Below are positions 26,396 through 35,568 of a stretch of DNA of 64,000 bases, piece after piece; position 1 is the first letter of the stretch; the number at the start of each line of letters is the position of its first letter. Position numbers and translations under genes: made by a program. This DNA comes from Bradyrhizobium sp. BTAi1 (lineage in GTDB: Bacteria; Pseudomonadota; Alphaproteobacteria; Rhizobiales; Xanthobacteraceae). Location of the stretch: positions 4,979,501 to 5,043,500 of the forward strand of contig NC_009485.1 of assembly GCF_000015165.1 (NCBI RefSeq). Direction: 5' to 3'. The notes below the pieces were generated by a model that searched no databases, had not been told where the DNA came from, and was given only the letters and a program-made list of their open reading frames with translations.

Positions 26396-27154
26396 CTACG
26401 TCATTTGGCCGAGCAGCAAGGCCGCGCCGGATTCGGCCGCGGCCAGCCGACGCAGAGCCTCACGGCCGCCGGCAGCGTAGGCCGCGGCGGCACGCAACAG
26501 ATCGCGCAGTTGCGCCGCCGCTCCGGGATCGAACCGGCACCAGGCGCCGCCTGACAACCGCGCCATCTCGCGGAACGCCTGCTCGGCCGCCGGGTCATGG
26601 CCCTCCTGGAACATGAACAGCGGCACCTTCAACAGTCCGAGTTCGCCAGCCCTGGCGCACAATTCGTCGACGCTCTCCTCCATCGCATCGCCGACGAACA
26701 CCACCGCGCGGATTCCCTCGGCGGTCGCGTTGCGTCTGGCCTCGCCAAGGATCTTGCCGATCTGGGTCTTGCCGCCGCGGCAATCGATCTTGCCCATCAA
26801 CCGCGCCAGCTCGCTGCTGTCGGAAATCCATCCGGTGGCACGACACTCGCTGAAGCCGCGATAATAGACCAGCCTGATGTCGAGACTGCCGAGCGCCGCG
26901 GCCTCGCGAAACATTTCCGCCTGCAGCGCGCAGGCCATGTCCCAGGTCGGCTGCCGGCTCAAGGTCGCATCGAGCGCGAAGACGAGACGGCCCCTGGCGC
27001 CCTGGGTCGCGGGCGCCATAGCGCGCACCTGAGCAACGAAGGCGGCAATCGCATCGCCGCCGGACGGCTCGGCCTGCGGCAACCGTTCGTCGGACGTCCC
27101 CTCACGCGGAGACGTTTTGGATCCGAAACGAGATTTGGAAGGGACGTCGCTCAT
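26396..27154 (-). CDS. VWA-domain-like protein of unknown function
   Basis: A 252-residue cytoplasmic protein with a von Willebrand A-like fold. RLVFALDATLSRQPTWDMACALQAEMF resembles a modified metal-adhesion site (D-x-T-x-S), followed by LDIRLVYYRGFSE and IRAVVFVGDAMEESVDELCARAGEL. No signal peptide or membrane helix is seen. It sits upstream of the J-domain gene on the same strand with a 106-base gap. The role is unknown. The start is chosen at the ATG giving MSDVPSK; an upstream in-frame ATG adds 17 residues. Confidence 0.7.
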   Translation of the reverse strand: MSDVPSKSRFGSKTSPREGTSDERLPQAEPSGGDAIAAFVAQVRAMAPATQGARGRLVFALDATLSRQPTWDMACALQAEMFREAAALGSLDIRLVYYRGFSECRATGWISDSSELARLMGKIDCRGGKTQIGKILGEARRNATAEGIRAVVFVGDAMEESVDELCARAGELGLLKVPLFMFQEGHDPAAEQAFREMARLSGGAWCRFDPGAAAQLRDLLRAAAAYAAGGREALRRLAAAESGAALLLGQMT

Positions 27155-27304
27155 CACGCACCTGTTCGATGCGCCTGATGTGGGCAACGACTCGGCGACC
27201 TTCAATGCGCCGCCAGGATCATCGGCTTGTCATGGCGACAGTCATGGCCGGCGGCACCGCCCGCCGCAAACTCAGATCCGCGAGTTCAGGTTCGCAAGTT
27301 CAGG

Positions 27305-28192
27305 TCAGTGCGTCAGCGGCTTGGCCGCAGTGGCGGCCTTGCCGACCGGCGCATAGGGCGCGACCGGTCCCGGATCGAGCAACGGCGTCTTGGTCTTGAC
27401 CGGGGAGATAGCGCTCGAGCTGTCGCTGTCGGCCAGGAACTTGTCGAGCATGGCCTGGATCGACTGCTTGGCGTCGTCGGGGCCGGTGTCACGCATGTCG
27501 TTATGCTGGAAATCGGTGTTCACGACAGTGATACCGGTCTTCTCGCAGATCTCGTCATCCGGAACGACACCAGGATCAGGCTTGAACACCGGGTCTTTGG
27601 AGCGGAACGAGAGGATCTTGAACCGGCCATCGGTCACGAACGGCACCCGCAGATTGTCGAGCGTGACCACCTTGCGCACATCGTCCGGATACTGCTTGGC
27701 GAAATACATCGAGATGTCGCCGCCCATCGAATGGCCGACGATGGTCAGATGATCGTAGTCGGCATTCGGCTGGAGCTGGCGCATCTGCTCGACGGCGAAT
27801 CTGATGTTGGCAACGCCGCGCTGGATCTGCGGCAGTCGGCCGACATAGAGCTCGCCCGCCTTGGTCACCATCGGCGCGTCGGTCGGCAGGTCATGCTGAA
27901 TGCTGACAGCCATGTAGCCGCGCGCAGCAAACACGTTGGCCAGGAACGAGTACTCGGTGAACTTGACGGTGTTGCCGTGGTTGAGGACAGCGACCGGCAG
28001 CTTGATCATGCCGGCTTCGGCCTGCATCTCCCTGTCGCGACGCACGGCGATATCGACCTCGACCAGCCGGTTGCCGCGGGAGGAATCGTATAACCGCACC
28101 GTCTCGTGGCGGATCGCCCACTTGCTCGCCGTGAAGTAGCCGACGGTGGCCAGAACGCTGACAGACAGAAGAACGGCAATTCCACGCTTCAT
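27305..28192 (-). CDS. Exported alpha/beta hydrolase
   Basis: A 295-residue alpha/beta-hydrolase-fold protein with an N-terminal signal anchor (GIAVLLSVSVLATVGYFTASKW). The nucleophile elbow is GHSMGG, with the oxyanion strand LPVAVLNHGNTVKFTEY and a likely acid/His pair near VVNTDFQHNDM. It resembles dienelactone-hydrolase or platelet-activating-factor acetylhydrolase-like enzymes. The substrate is unknown. The C-terminal 50 residues are Pro/Lys/Thr-rich and probably disordered. Confidence 0.8.
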   Translation of the reverse strand: MKRGIAVLLSVSVLATVGYFTASKWAIRHETVRLYDSSRGNRLVEVDIAVRRDREMQAEAGMIKLPVAVLNHGNTVKFTEYSFLANVFAARGYMAVSIQHDLPTDAPMVTKAGELYVGRLPQIQRGVANIRFAVEQMRQLQPNADYDHLTIVGHSMGGDISMYFAKQYPDDVRKVVTLDNLRVPFVTDGRFKILSFRSKDPVFKPDPGVVPDDEICEKTGITVVNTDFQHNDMRDTGPDDAKQSIQAMLDKFLADSDSSSAISPVKTKTPLLDPGPVAPYAPVGKAATAAKPLTH

Positions 28193-28696
28193 GTTCGTCC
28201 CTCGGGGTCCGCAACCCAAAGTCGCTTGAAACCTGTAAGACTCTCGCAGCCCGTTCTGTTGAATATATATAACGGCCCTGTGACAGAAAGGCTAAATGTT
28301 GTGTATCCGACGCCCGTTCGTTGTGCGGTGCACCTAGTTGCTGTGCAACATGGGCCAGCCGCCCTTCCATGAGATTTCAATCGTGAACGTCACGTTCAAA
28401 TCAGTCAGGAATTTGACGGCAATCTAGCGATTTCGCCCGTTTCCGCCTTGACCTGAGACAAATATGGCCAAAAGCCCGGCTGGCCAGTCCCAGGGCTCAC
28501 GATGCGGAGCGGTCACCAAACACCGTCGCCCTGATTGTGAGCGCAGCGCTGGCACTCGTCCAGGACGCACAATGTCTCAGGCGACGCCGCGTCTCAGGCC
28601 GGTGCCGGGCCGAGCGAACCTTGGTCCCGGCTGGAGGTGTCAAATCAGTCCCGACTCAAATCAGTCCAGCTTCAAATCAGTCCAGCGCCGACAGGC
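28193..28696. other. Intergenic region between the alpha/beta hydrolase and mipZ (504 bp)
   Basis: No gene is supported here. The left end is AT-rich (around 28255-28275) and probably holds the hydrolase promoter on the minus strand. The right end carries a 16-bp repeat in three tandem copies abutting the mipZ 3' end, with a further partial copy at 28396. Confidence 0.55.
28640..28687. repeat. Three tandem copies of a 16-bp repeat next to the mipZ 3' end
   Basis: TCAAATCAGTCC followed by four variable bases occurs at 28640, 28656 and 28672, an exact period of 16. A further TCAAATCAGTC lies at 28396-28406, outside the array. The array ends ten bases before the mipZ stop codon. Function unknown. 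Confidence 0.85.
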
Positions 28697-29617
28697 TCAG
28701 GCGCTGATGATGTCGTGCAGTTCAAGAGGCTTGTCGACCTGTGCGAACCATTCGGCGCGATTGGCGGCGCGGCGGCGGCCGCGCTCGTCCAGCGGCAGCT
28801 TGAGCTGGCGCAGCAGACTTGTGACCTCCTCCCGGGCCGTGACATGGCCGAGATTGGGGCGGGTGCCGAGCGTCGCCTCGTCGATATCGTCCAGCGCCGT
28901 CAGTCCGCGCGGGAAGAATTCGCGATAGACGACGCGCTCGGCGAAGCCGTCGATGGCGCGGAAGCCGAGCCGCAGCGACAGTTCCTTCAGGCCGTCGGCC
29001 ACCAGCTGCTTGTTGCGCGAGCCGAGCATCGACAATCGGTTCCGGACGACGATCCAATCCGTCATCGCGCCGTCCACCTGGCGGCGCTTGCGCCGGACGT
29101 CGCGCACCATCTCGGCATAGTGGCTCTCACCGGTCACCGCATAGGTCGCAGGATCGACGGTTCCGAGCACGTCGAAATCGAGAAAGCTGTCATTGATAGG
29201 GGTGACCAGGGTGTCGGCCATCGAATGCGCGAGACGCATCAGGTAGCTGTCATTGCCCGGCGTATCGACCACGATGAAATCGAATGCATGCTCGACGGAG
29301 CACACCGCTTCCATGAACTGCTGGAATTCGGCTTTTTCATTCTCATCGATCTGCAACGTCTGGCCGAGCTTGATGCAGTAGTGAGTCGGCAGTTCGAGAT
29401 GCAGTCCCGTCCGCCGCGCCCAGGCGCTGCGGTTGTTGATGTAATGGGTGAAGCTCTGCTGGCGGGAGTCGAGATCGATCGTGGCGACACGCTGGCCGGC
29501 CTTCAAAAGCGCCACGGCAATGTGCAGAGCGGTCGTCGACTTGCCCGAACCGCCCTTCTCATTTCCAAGCACAACCACATGGGCCGAGCCCGATTGTCCC
29601 TGGCTAGTCTGCAGCAT
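28697..29617 (-). CDS. mipZ: MipZ division-plane positioning ATPase (ParA/MinD superfamily)
   Basis: A 306-residue ParA-type ATPase. The deviant Walker A GNEKGGSGKST is near residue 18, switch I is IDLDSRQQSFTHYINNR and Walker B is FDFIVVDTPGND. Length and the WARRTGLHLELP insert match alphaproteobacterial MipZ. In Caulobacter MipZ forms a gradient from ParB at the poles and inhibits FtsZ, placing the division site at midcell. No parAB genes are adjacent, as is usual for mipZ. Confidence 0.93.
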   Translation of the reverse strand: MLQTSQGQSGSAHVVVLGNEKGGSGKSTTALHIAVALLKAGQRVATIDLDSRQQSFTHYINNRSAWARRTGLHLELPTHYCIKLGQTLQIDENEKAEFQQFMEAVCSVEHAFDFIVVDTPGNDSYLMRLAHSMADTLVTPINDSFLDFDVLGTVDPATYAVTGESHYAEMVRDVRRKRRQVDGAMTDWIVVRNRLSMLGSRNKQLVADGLKELSLRLGFRAIDGFAERVVYREFFPRGLTALDDIDEATLGTRPNLGHVTAREEVTSLLRQLKLPLDERGRRRAANRAEWFAQVDKPLELHDIISA

Positions 29618-29874
29618 GTTTTCGACCTCTTACGATCATCTTCGAGTCACGGTCGGTTGCGGTCAAGTGAAATACATCATCATCGTAAATCCACGGGGGC
29701 GCATCCACCGCTACTACTTGATGTGCGCGTTTACCTACTCCGCATCGGCTGCGCAGACGTGCTAACAGAGGTGTTCAAGTCAGCTGGGCAGCGTCCTGCC
29801 TTTGTTAAGGGCGGTTGCCCGAGCGTCAAGGCCGAACGGAAAGACGGCGATTTTTCCCTGGAGATCGAGCAAAA

Positions 29875-30726
29875 ATGTCACGAACACCACGCGTCGCCCG
29901 CAGTCTTTCCGCGCTTCGCCGCGAGCTCGACAGCCTGCGCGCGAGAAAGGCCACCGTTGCGCTCGTGCCCACCATGGGTGCCTTGCATGACGGCCACATC
30001 TCGCTCGTGCGACAGGCGAAGCGCCGCGCCGACAAGGTCGTCGTCTCGATCTTCGTCAATCCGACTCAATTCGCGCCGACGGAGGATTTCGGTTCCTATC
30101 CGCGCACCTGGAAGGAGGATGTTGCCAAGCTCGCGGCCGAGCGCGTCGATCTGATCTGGCACCCTGACGCCAAGGCGATGTATCCGGATGGCTTCACGAC
30201 CCGGATCGTGCCGGAAGGCCCAGCCTTGGCCGGACTCGAGGATCGCTTTCGCCCTCACTTCTTCGGCGGCGTTGCAACCGTGGTGGCGAAGCTGTTCGCA
30301 CAGTGCCGTCCCGATGTCGCGATCTTCGGCGAGAAGGACTATCAGCAGCTCCGTGTGGTGACGCAGATGGCGCGCGATCTCGACCTCGGCGTTCGCGTCG
30401 TCGGGTCGCGTACGGTGCGCGAACGCGACGGGCTCGCGATGTCGTCGCGCAATGTCTATCTCAGTGCAGACGAACGCCGCGTTGCGCCGACACTGCACCG
30501 TGCACTGAAGGAGCTCGCGAGCCGGCTGCGCGCCGGCGGCGACATGCAGGACGCCCTTCGTGACGGCAACGCCACAATTACCCAAGCCGGCTTCGACTTG
30601 GATTATCTTGAGGTGCGCCACGCCGAGACGCTGGCCCCTGTCACACAGGACGAGTCCGGGCCGAAGCGCATCCTGGTCGCCGCCCGGATTGGAACGACGC
30701 GGCTCATCGACAACATCGCGGTGTAG
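29875..30726 (+). CDS. panC: Pantothenate synthetase (pantoate-beta-alanine ligase)
   Basis: A 283-residue enzyme that joins pantoate and beta-alanine using ATP to make pantothenate, the CoA precursor. The HIGH-like ATP motif is GALHDGHISL. Other marks are VSIFVNPTQFAPTEDFGSYPR, FGEKDYQQL and the KMSKS-equivalent MSSRNVYLS. The ATG at 29875 gives the standard length. The gene is divergent from mipZ; panB and panD are not in the window. Confidence 0.97.
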   Translation: MSRTPRVARSLSALRRELDSLRARKATVALVPTMGALHDGHISLVRQAKRRADKVVVSIFVNPTQFAPTEDFGSYPRTWKEDVAKLAAERVDLIWHPDAKAMYPDGFTTRIVPEGPALAGLEDRFRPHFFGGVATVVAKLFAQCRPDVAIFGEKDYQQLRVVTQMARDLDLGVRVVGSRTVRERDGLAMSSRNVYLSADERRVAPTLHRALKELASRLRAGGDMQDALRDGNATITQAGFDLDYLEVRHAETLAPVTQDESGPKRILVAARIGTTRLIDNIAV

Positions 30727-30734
30727 AGGCTGCG

Positions 30735-31175
30735 CTACAGCAGCCCGAGATCGCGCAACTCGCGCCGCAGCGGTTCCGGCATGGCTTCGAGCCCCGCAGC
30801 GCCGGCCTTGCCGAGATCGGCCGGCGCGTCCTCGGGGGTGAGATAACGCCAGCCCTGGAACGGCCGCATCGGCCGCGGCGACACCGCGATCACCTTCGGC
30901 TGCATGATCAGGCGGCAACGCCCGATGCCGTCGCCATCCCGGAAGGGCTCGATGCCCACGATTTTCTCACGCGCGGCGACCTCGCCGCGGATGACCCAAT
31001 AGAGCGAGCCGCCGGCGAGGATCTCGTCGACCCGCTTCGGAGTCATGCGCGTGACATGGACATGCTGTTGCGGCAGGCCCTTCTTCTTGGCCGCGAGCAT
31101 GCGCTCCGCGATCCATTCCTTCAGCTCTTTGACCGACTCGCAGCCGACGGCCAGCTTGATCAGATGCAGCGGCAT
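30735..31175 (-). CDS. DUF1489 family protein
   Basis: A 146-residue cytoplasmic protein of the DUF1489 family, found mainly in alphaproteobacteria. Conserved stretches are LHLIKLAVGCESVKEL, HVTRMTPKRVDEILAGGSLYWVIRGEV and RRPMRPFQGWRYL-like CPRPMRPFQGW. No catalytic role is known. It ends eight bases from the convergent panC stop, and the gene at 31194-32183 lies just upstream on the same strand with an 18-base gap, so those two are probably co-transcribed. Confidence 0.85.
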   Translation of the reverse strand: MPLHLIKLAVGCESVKELKEWIAERMLAAKKKGLPQQHVHVTRMTPKRVDEILAGGSLYWVIRGEVAAREKIVGIEPFRDGDGIGRCRLIMQPKVIAVSPRPMRPFQGWRYLTPEDAPADLGKAGAAGLEAMPEPLRRELRDLGLL

Positions 31176-31193
31176 GACGCGGTTCGACCAGCC

Positions 31194-32183
31194 TTATTCA
31201 TTGTTCGCAGCAGGCTCCGCAGCCTCCGGCGCAGCCTGCGGAGCGGTAGCGGCGGGCTTCGGCTTGGGTGCTGCCTTCTTGGCCGCGGCGGGCGCCTGGG
31301 CATGGCTGGCAGCAACGGTCGGCGGCGGTGCCGGTGCAGGAGCAAGCTGGGTGGGCGGCTTCGGAGCCGCCGGCGCGGGCGCGACCGAGCGCGTCGAGGC
31401 CGTGGGCTCGGGGTTCATGATGCTGACCGCAGGCGTGTTGGCCGAGCTGGGGAACTCCGCATTGGTCGGCTTGCCGGTCGGCGCGGTCGGCGCCAAGCCC
31501 GCAAAGGTCCCCGCGGCGGCCGATTGGGCGGTTTGGGCGGCCGGCGCATTCCATTGCGAGGCGTAGCGCGTCACCAGCCCTTCATAAGTCCGGCCTTCCA
31601 TGTTGTTGACGAGTTGCTGGCGATCGCCGACCGCCCGGAACATCACGCAATCGGTCGGCGTACAGCGGTCGCGGGTCAGCAGCACATAGGCCATCAGGCC
31701 ATAGCGGTCGCGCTCCACCGCCCGGCGCAGCGCGAGCAGTTCCGCGGTCATCACCTTGTTGGCGCTCGCGAGGTCGCCCGCCTGCGCGAGGCGGCTCAGC
31801 ATCGCCGCGGCATAGCTGACGGCGGCGGCCGTCATCTCCGGCGATCCGAACAGGTTCTTCTCGCAATTGGACAAGACCAGATCACCGGCCAGATCATCCA
31901 CGCAAGCGAGACCCGGCGGCGCAAAGCTGACGGAGGCGGTCGAAGCGGGATCGCTGCCGCCCCGCGCGCCCTGATCCTGGCTTCGCATCATCGACGCCAC
32001 CGCGATGCCGACGGCCAGCAAGGTGATGACCGTGAGCGCGCCATTGGCAACCGACTTCTCGGCCCTGAGCAGGGTCGCCAGCACGATCAGGGCGAAGAAG
32101 CCCGCCGCGGCCACGGTGAGCCACATCGGGAAAGCCGGTGAGTTCAAGAGCTGGTCGAACGAGGAAGGCCAGATCGAAGTCAT
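31194..32183 (-). CDS. Inner-membrane protein with long Ala/Pro-rich tail, unknown function
   Basis: A 329-residue protein with two N-terminal membrane helices (FPMWLTVAAAGFFALIVLATLL and ALTVITLLAVGIAVASMM). A middle region of about 150 residues follows with conserved-looking cysteines (LACVDDLAG, LSNCEKNLFGSP, RDRCTPTDCVMFRAVGD), then about 110 residues of Ala/Pro/Lys low complexity. I recognise no named family. The cysteine-bearing domain is probably periplasmic. It sits 18 bases before the DUF1489 gene. Confidence 0.7.
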   Translation of the reverse strand: MTSIWPSSFDQLLNSPAFPMWLTVAAAGFFALIVLATLLRAEKSVANGALTVITLLAVGIAVASMMRSQDQGARGGSDPASTASVSFAPPGLACVDDLAGDLVLSNCEKNLFGSPEMTAAAVSYAAAMLSRLAQAGDLASANKVMTAELLALRRAVERDRYGLMAYVLLTRDRCTPTDCVMFRAVGDRQQLVNNMEGRTYEGLVTRYASQWNAPAAQTAQSAAAGTFAGLAPTAPTGKPTNAEFPSSANTPAVSIMNPEPTASTRSVAPAPAAPKPPTQLAPAPAPPPTVAASHAQAPAAAKKAAPKPKPAATAPQAAPEAAEPAANNE

Positions 32184-32471
32184 GCGCGCTGATTCCTGCC
32201 GCGGGCCGTCGAGAACGGCCCTGATGGCGTCCTGCGATGGGGCGCCCGTGAAACGATCACCATTCCCAAACCATCACCCATCCATCACGGCCCCGCCCCA
32301 TGATAAGACGATTCCAGGCCCGTTGCGGGCACAGGATGGTGCGCAGCTACCCGCTATCCCCAACGCGATCGCACGGCGGTCGTGTTGAGGCATCGCAGCA
32401 CCAGACTGCGCCGCGGCAAAGGCCGCCTCTCGATCACCGACCGGCCGCGTCCGCCGACGCCGCCGACCTCT

Positions 32472-32690
32472 TCAAGACAAGGCCAATTGGCTTTCTCTGG
32501 CAACCCGCTCAAAGGCTTCCGTCGAGCTTTTGATCCGGTACTGGCAGTCGTCGCCTTCTGTCGGAAGTTGCCGGACGATCTCATAGGTGCCACTGGCCGC
32601 CGGGCGCGAGACGTTGCTCGCGGTGAAATAGACCGTCGTCCCGATCGGGAACTTGTGCTTCAACGCCCTCTCCTGCTCGCGTGCCGGCAA
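32472..32690 (-). CDS. Small conserved hypothetical protein (about 63-72 residues)
   Basis: A short basic protein with core HKFPIGTTVYFTASNVSRPAASGTYEIVRQLPTEGDDCQYRIKSSTEAFERVARESQL. The pattern of alternating beta strands ending in a short helix looks like a real small beta-barrel-type domain. No ATG is available: the start is TTG at 32690 (weak AGGGG upstream) or TTG at 32663. Function unknown; I believe similar proteins occur across Bradyrhizobium. Confidence 0.65.
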   Translation of the reverse strand: MPAREQERALKHKFPIGTTVYFTASNVSRPAASGTYEIVRQLPTEGDDCQYRIKSSTEAFERVARESQLALS

Positions 32691-32879
32691 GAGCCCCTGG
32701 TCCCGCTGCCCGGGCCGGCGTGTCTTTATAACTTTGACGTCTATAGCACGCTGGAGCGGGTTTTGACCAGCGGACTCCCGCCCGGCAACGCGGAGATTGC
32801 AAGCTTCTTCAACGAGATGGCGCCGTAACCGGTATTCCTGGACTAACAGGCGGGACCAGGGGCCGATCGACCCTGCCGG

Positions 32880-33539
32880 TCAGACCTTCTCGACCCGCTC
32901 GATGATCCATGTCTCCGCCAGCCCAGCCTCGACCCAAGCGACGAAAGCCGGCATCGCCATCATCGTTTCCATATAGGCCCGCGTCTCGGCCGCGACCGGA
33001 ACCGCGAAGGTGTGAAAACGGGTGACCACCGGGGCGAACATGGCATCCGCGGCGCCGAAGCGGCCGAACAGGAACGGGCCCCCGCTGCCGTAACGATCGC
33101 GGCAATCACGCCAGATGTCCTCGATCCGCGCAATATTGGCCTTTGCATCCGCCGACAGCGCGACCGGACGCACCGGCCGGTGCAGATTCATCGGGCATTC
33201 GTTGCGCAGGGCCTGGAAGCCGGAATGCATTTCCGCGCACACCGAGCGCGCGTGAGCGCGCGCCCCCGCCTCGCTCGGCCACAGTTTCGCCTCGGGATAG
33301 CGCTCGGCGACATATTCAATGATCGCAAGCGAGTCCCACACCGTGACCGCGCCATCGATCAGGATCGGCACCTTGCCGGCCGGCGAATGCTTGAGGATCC
33401 GCGCCTTGTCGGCGGGATCGTCGGTGTAGAGCGGGATCACGGTCTCGTCGAAGGCGATGTCGCAGCCGCGCAGCGCCAGCCATGGCCGCATCGACCATGA
33501 GGAATAGTTCTTGTTGCCGACCACCAGCTTCAGCGTCAT
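32880..33539 (-). CDS. Glutathione S-transferase family protein
   Basis: A 219-residue GST. The thioredoxin-like N-domain has VVGNKNYSSWSMRPWLALRG with a candidate catalytic Ser, and the cis-Pro segment GKVPILIDGAVTVWDSLAIIEYVAERYP. The all-helical C-domain includes GGPFLFGRFGAADAMFAPVVTRF. It should conjugate or reduce with glutathione in the cytoplasm; substrate unknown. The start is the ATG giving MTLKLVVGNK. Confidence 0.9.
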   Translation of the reverse strand: MTLKLVVGNKNYSSWSMRPWLALRGCDIAFDETVIPLYTDDPADKARILKHSPAGKVPILIDGAVTVWDSLAIIEYVAERYPEAKLWPSEAGARAHARSVCAEMHSGFQALRNECPMNLHRPVRPVALSADAKANIARIEDIWRDCRDRYGSGGPFLFGRFGAADAMFAPVVTRFHTFAVPVAAETRAYMETMMAMPAFVAWVEAGLAETWIIERVEKV

Positions 33540-33643
33540 GTCGCTCTCTCCGTCCTCGTCCAACATCCAGCCGGCGCGGACTCACACGCGGCACGCGCGC
33601 CGACTGCAGCACGCATACAGGCGGGCCCCGACGGCGTCGACGA

Positions 33644-34528
33644 TCAGCCGCCGAAATCCTGCGGCGAAAACGACAATTCGAGCACTTTCCACTCGCGATA
33701 GCGCGATGACGGCAGCATCGCATAAGGCTGGCAGGCCGCCAGCGCCTCCATCGCGCTCTGCTTCAGCTGCAGCGCCTTGACCGAGGCGGTGCCGGCGATC
33801 AGCAACGGCTCGGCCGCAAGTCGCCCATCGGGGGTCATGGCCACCCGCAGCTTCACCATCACATTGTCGGCCGGAGACACCGTGGCGGGCAGACGTGCGC
33901 AGGACTTGAGATGGCGGCGAAACACGGCGACCAGATCGTCGGCAAGATTCGTGGTCGCCGTAGGCCCGGCATCGTCGCCCGACCCGTCGCCCGCCGGCGG
34001 CAGCGGCGCGAGCGGTGCCGGCAGCCCGAGCATGACGCCATATTTGACCGTGAGATCGGGCTCCGCGGGCACATAACTTGGTGAGGGAGCAGGCACCGGC
34101 TTGGTTGCGGATTTGGCGTCGGCCGCTTTCGATTGTGATTTGGCCGGAGGCTTCGTCTCGGCTTTGGAGGATGGCACCGGCGAAGGCTGCTGCGGCGCCT
34201 CCGGCGGAACCGGAGGCTTGGGCGTCTCCTTGGCTGCTTCCTTGGCATCCTGCGGCGGCGGGGCGGCCGGCGGCGGAGCAGCGGCCGCGAGCGACGGAGT
34301 GGCCGCCGGCTGCGGCAAGGTCAAATCAGGCGTGGGTGATGGCGACGGCGGCGGCGGTTCCGGCGTCTTCTGCGACTCGTCGGCATCGACGATATCGACC
34401 GGCACCTCGTCGGCCTTTGGCAACTCGTAGGGCCGCACCACGGTCGAGACCACGATCCCGCCAGCGATCAGAAGGTGCGCCAGCAGGGACGCGGCGATGC
34501 CCCAACGGATGAACTGCCAACGTTCCAT
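33644..34528 (-). CDS. TolA/TonB-like energy-transducer family protein
   Basis: A 294-residue protein with one N-terminal helix (GIAASLLAHLLIAGGIVVSTVV), a long Pro/Ala/Lys periplasm-spanning region (residues about 50-155) and a compact C-terminal domain (LADDLVAVFRRHLKSCARLP...NVMVKLRVAMTPDGRLAAEP) like the TolA/TonB C-terminus. It may link the inner and outer membranes. No tolQ, tolR, tolB, exbB or exbD genes are adjacent, so which energising complex it uses is unclear. Confidence 0.75.
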   Translation of the reverse strand: MERWQFIRWGIAASLLAHLLIAGGIVVSTVVRPYELPKADEVPVDIVDADESQKTPEPPPPSPSPTPDLTLPQPAATPSLAAAAPPPAAPPPQDAKEAAKETPKPPVPPEAPQQPSPVPSSKAETKPPAKSQSKAADAKSATKPVPAPSPSYVPAEPDLTVKYGVMLGLPAPLAPLPPAGDGSGDDAGPTATTNLADDLVAVFRRHLKSCARLPATVSPADNVMVKLRVAMTPDGRLAAEPLLIAGTASVKALQLKQSAMEALAACQPYAMLPSSRYREWKVLELSFSPQDFGG

Positions 34529-34675
34529 GCTGCTTCACTACATCCGCGCCTGAGCGAACGCGCGCAGCGCGCGATCACCCCGATCATGCACAGGGCCTAC
34601 GGCGCCAGCCGCCGCGCGGCCCGCCGGCCGCTCCCTGTCACATCGCGCTGTAGCATAAAGACGCGGGCGCCGCCC

Positions 34676-35494
34676 TCAATCCCATTTGGGCGCGAAGGCG
34701 AAGTCGGTCATCCGCCCCCCGGCGCTGCCCATCGCAAAGATGTCGGTCATGTCCTGCTCGGACAGCTCGAAATCGAACACGTCGAGATTTTCGGACAACC
34801 GTTCGATCTTGGACGTCCGCGGGATCGCCACGACGTTCTGCTGCACCAGCCAGCGCAGGCAGATTTGCGCCGGGCTCTTGCCGTGGGCGTGGCCGATCCG
34901 GGTCAGGGTTGGATCATTCCTGATCTTGCCCTTTGCGATCGGACTGTAGGCGACCATGGCGATGCCATGCCGTGCGCAGGCCTCGCGGATCTTGGTCTGC
35001 TCCAGATAAGGGTGATACTCGACCTGGTTGCACACCAGCGGCTCCGGCGACAGCGCCACGGCCTCGTCGAGCAGAGCGACGGTGAAATTCGACACGCCGA
35101 TATGGCGCGTCAGCCCAAGCGTCTTGGCATGCGCCAGCGCGCCGAGCGTCTCGGCCAGCGGCACGTGTGAATTCGGCCAGTGCAGCAGCAGCAGATCGAC
35201 GTCGCTGACGCGCAAGCGGACCAGGCTCTCCTTGGTCGAGCGTTCGAGATCGTTCGGCGCGAAATGCGTCGTCCACACCTTGGTGGTCAGGAACAACTCG
35301 CTGCGCCGAACGCGTGAGGCGCGCAGGCCCTCCCCGACCTCCTGCTCGTTCTCATAGACCTGGGCAGTGTCGATGTGGCGATAGCCGAGCGTGAGCGCCT
35401 GCTCGACGATGCGGGCGCAGGTGCGTCCGCGCAACTCCCAGGTCCCGAGACCCAGGGCTGGAATCCTGGCACCATTGGCCTCGATCATCAGCAT
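34676..35494 (-). CDS. Aldo/keto reductase
   Basis: A 272-residue NADPH-dependent oxidoreductase of the 2,5-diketo-gluconate-reductase-like AKR group. The catalytic tetrad is visible: Asp and Tyr in HIDTAQVYENE, Lys in LFLTTKVW and His in LLLLHWPN. The cofactor region VAIPRTSKIERLSENLDVFDFEL is standard. It reduces carbonyl compounds; the natural substrate is unknown. The ATG at 35494 or two codons later is the start. Confidence 0.92.
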   Translation of the reverse strand: MLMIEANGARIPALGLGTWELRGRTCARIVEQALTLGYRHIDTAQVYENEQEVGEGLRASRVRRSELFLTTKVWTTHFAPNDLERSTKESLVRLRVSDVDLLLLHWPNSHVPLAETLGALAHAKTLGLTRHIGVSNFTVALLDEAVALSPEPLVCNQVEYHPYLEQTKIREACARHGIAMVAYSPIAKGKIRNDPTLTRIGHAHGKSPAQICLRWLVQQNVVAIPRTSKIERLSENLDVFDFELSEQDMTDIFAMGSAGGRMTDFAFAPKWD

Positions 35495-35568
35495 GGCCGT
35501 GCACTCCAGATACGTGCAACATTATGCATGCCACACGCGAACCGTGCCACGCTCGGCCGGTTTTTAGC

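Noticed and set aside
28640..28687. A CRISPR array or plasmid-type iterons near the ParA-like gene
   Set aside because: The units are 16 bp with only four variable bases, without spacers; the adjacent ATPase is the chromosomal MipZ, with no replication gene nearby.
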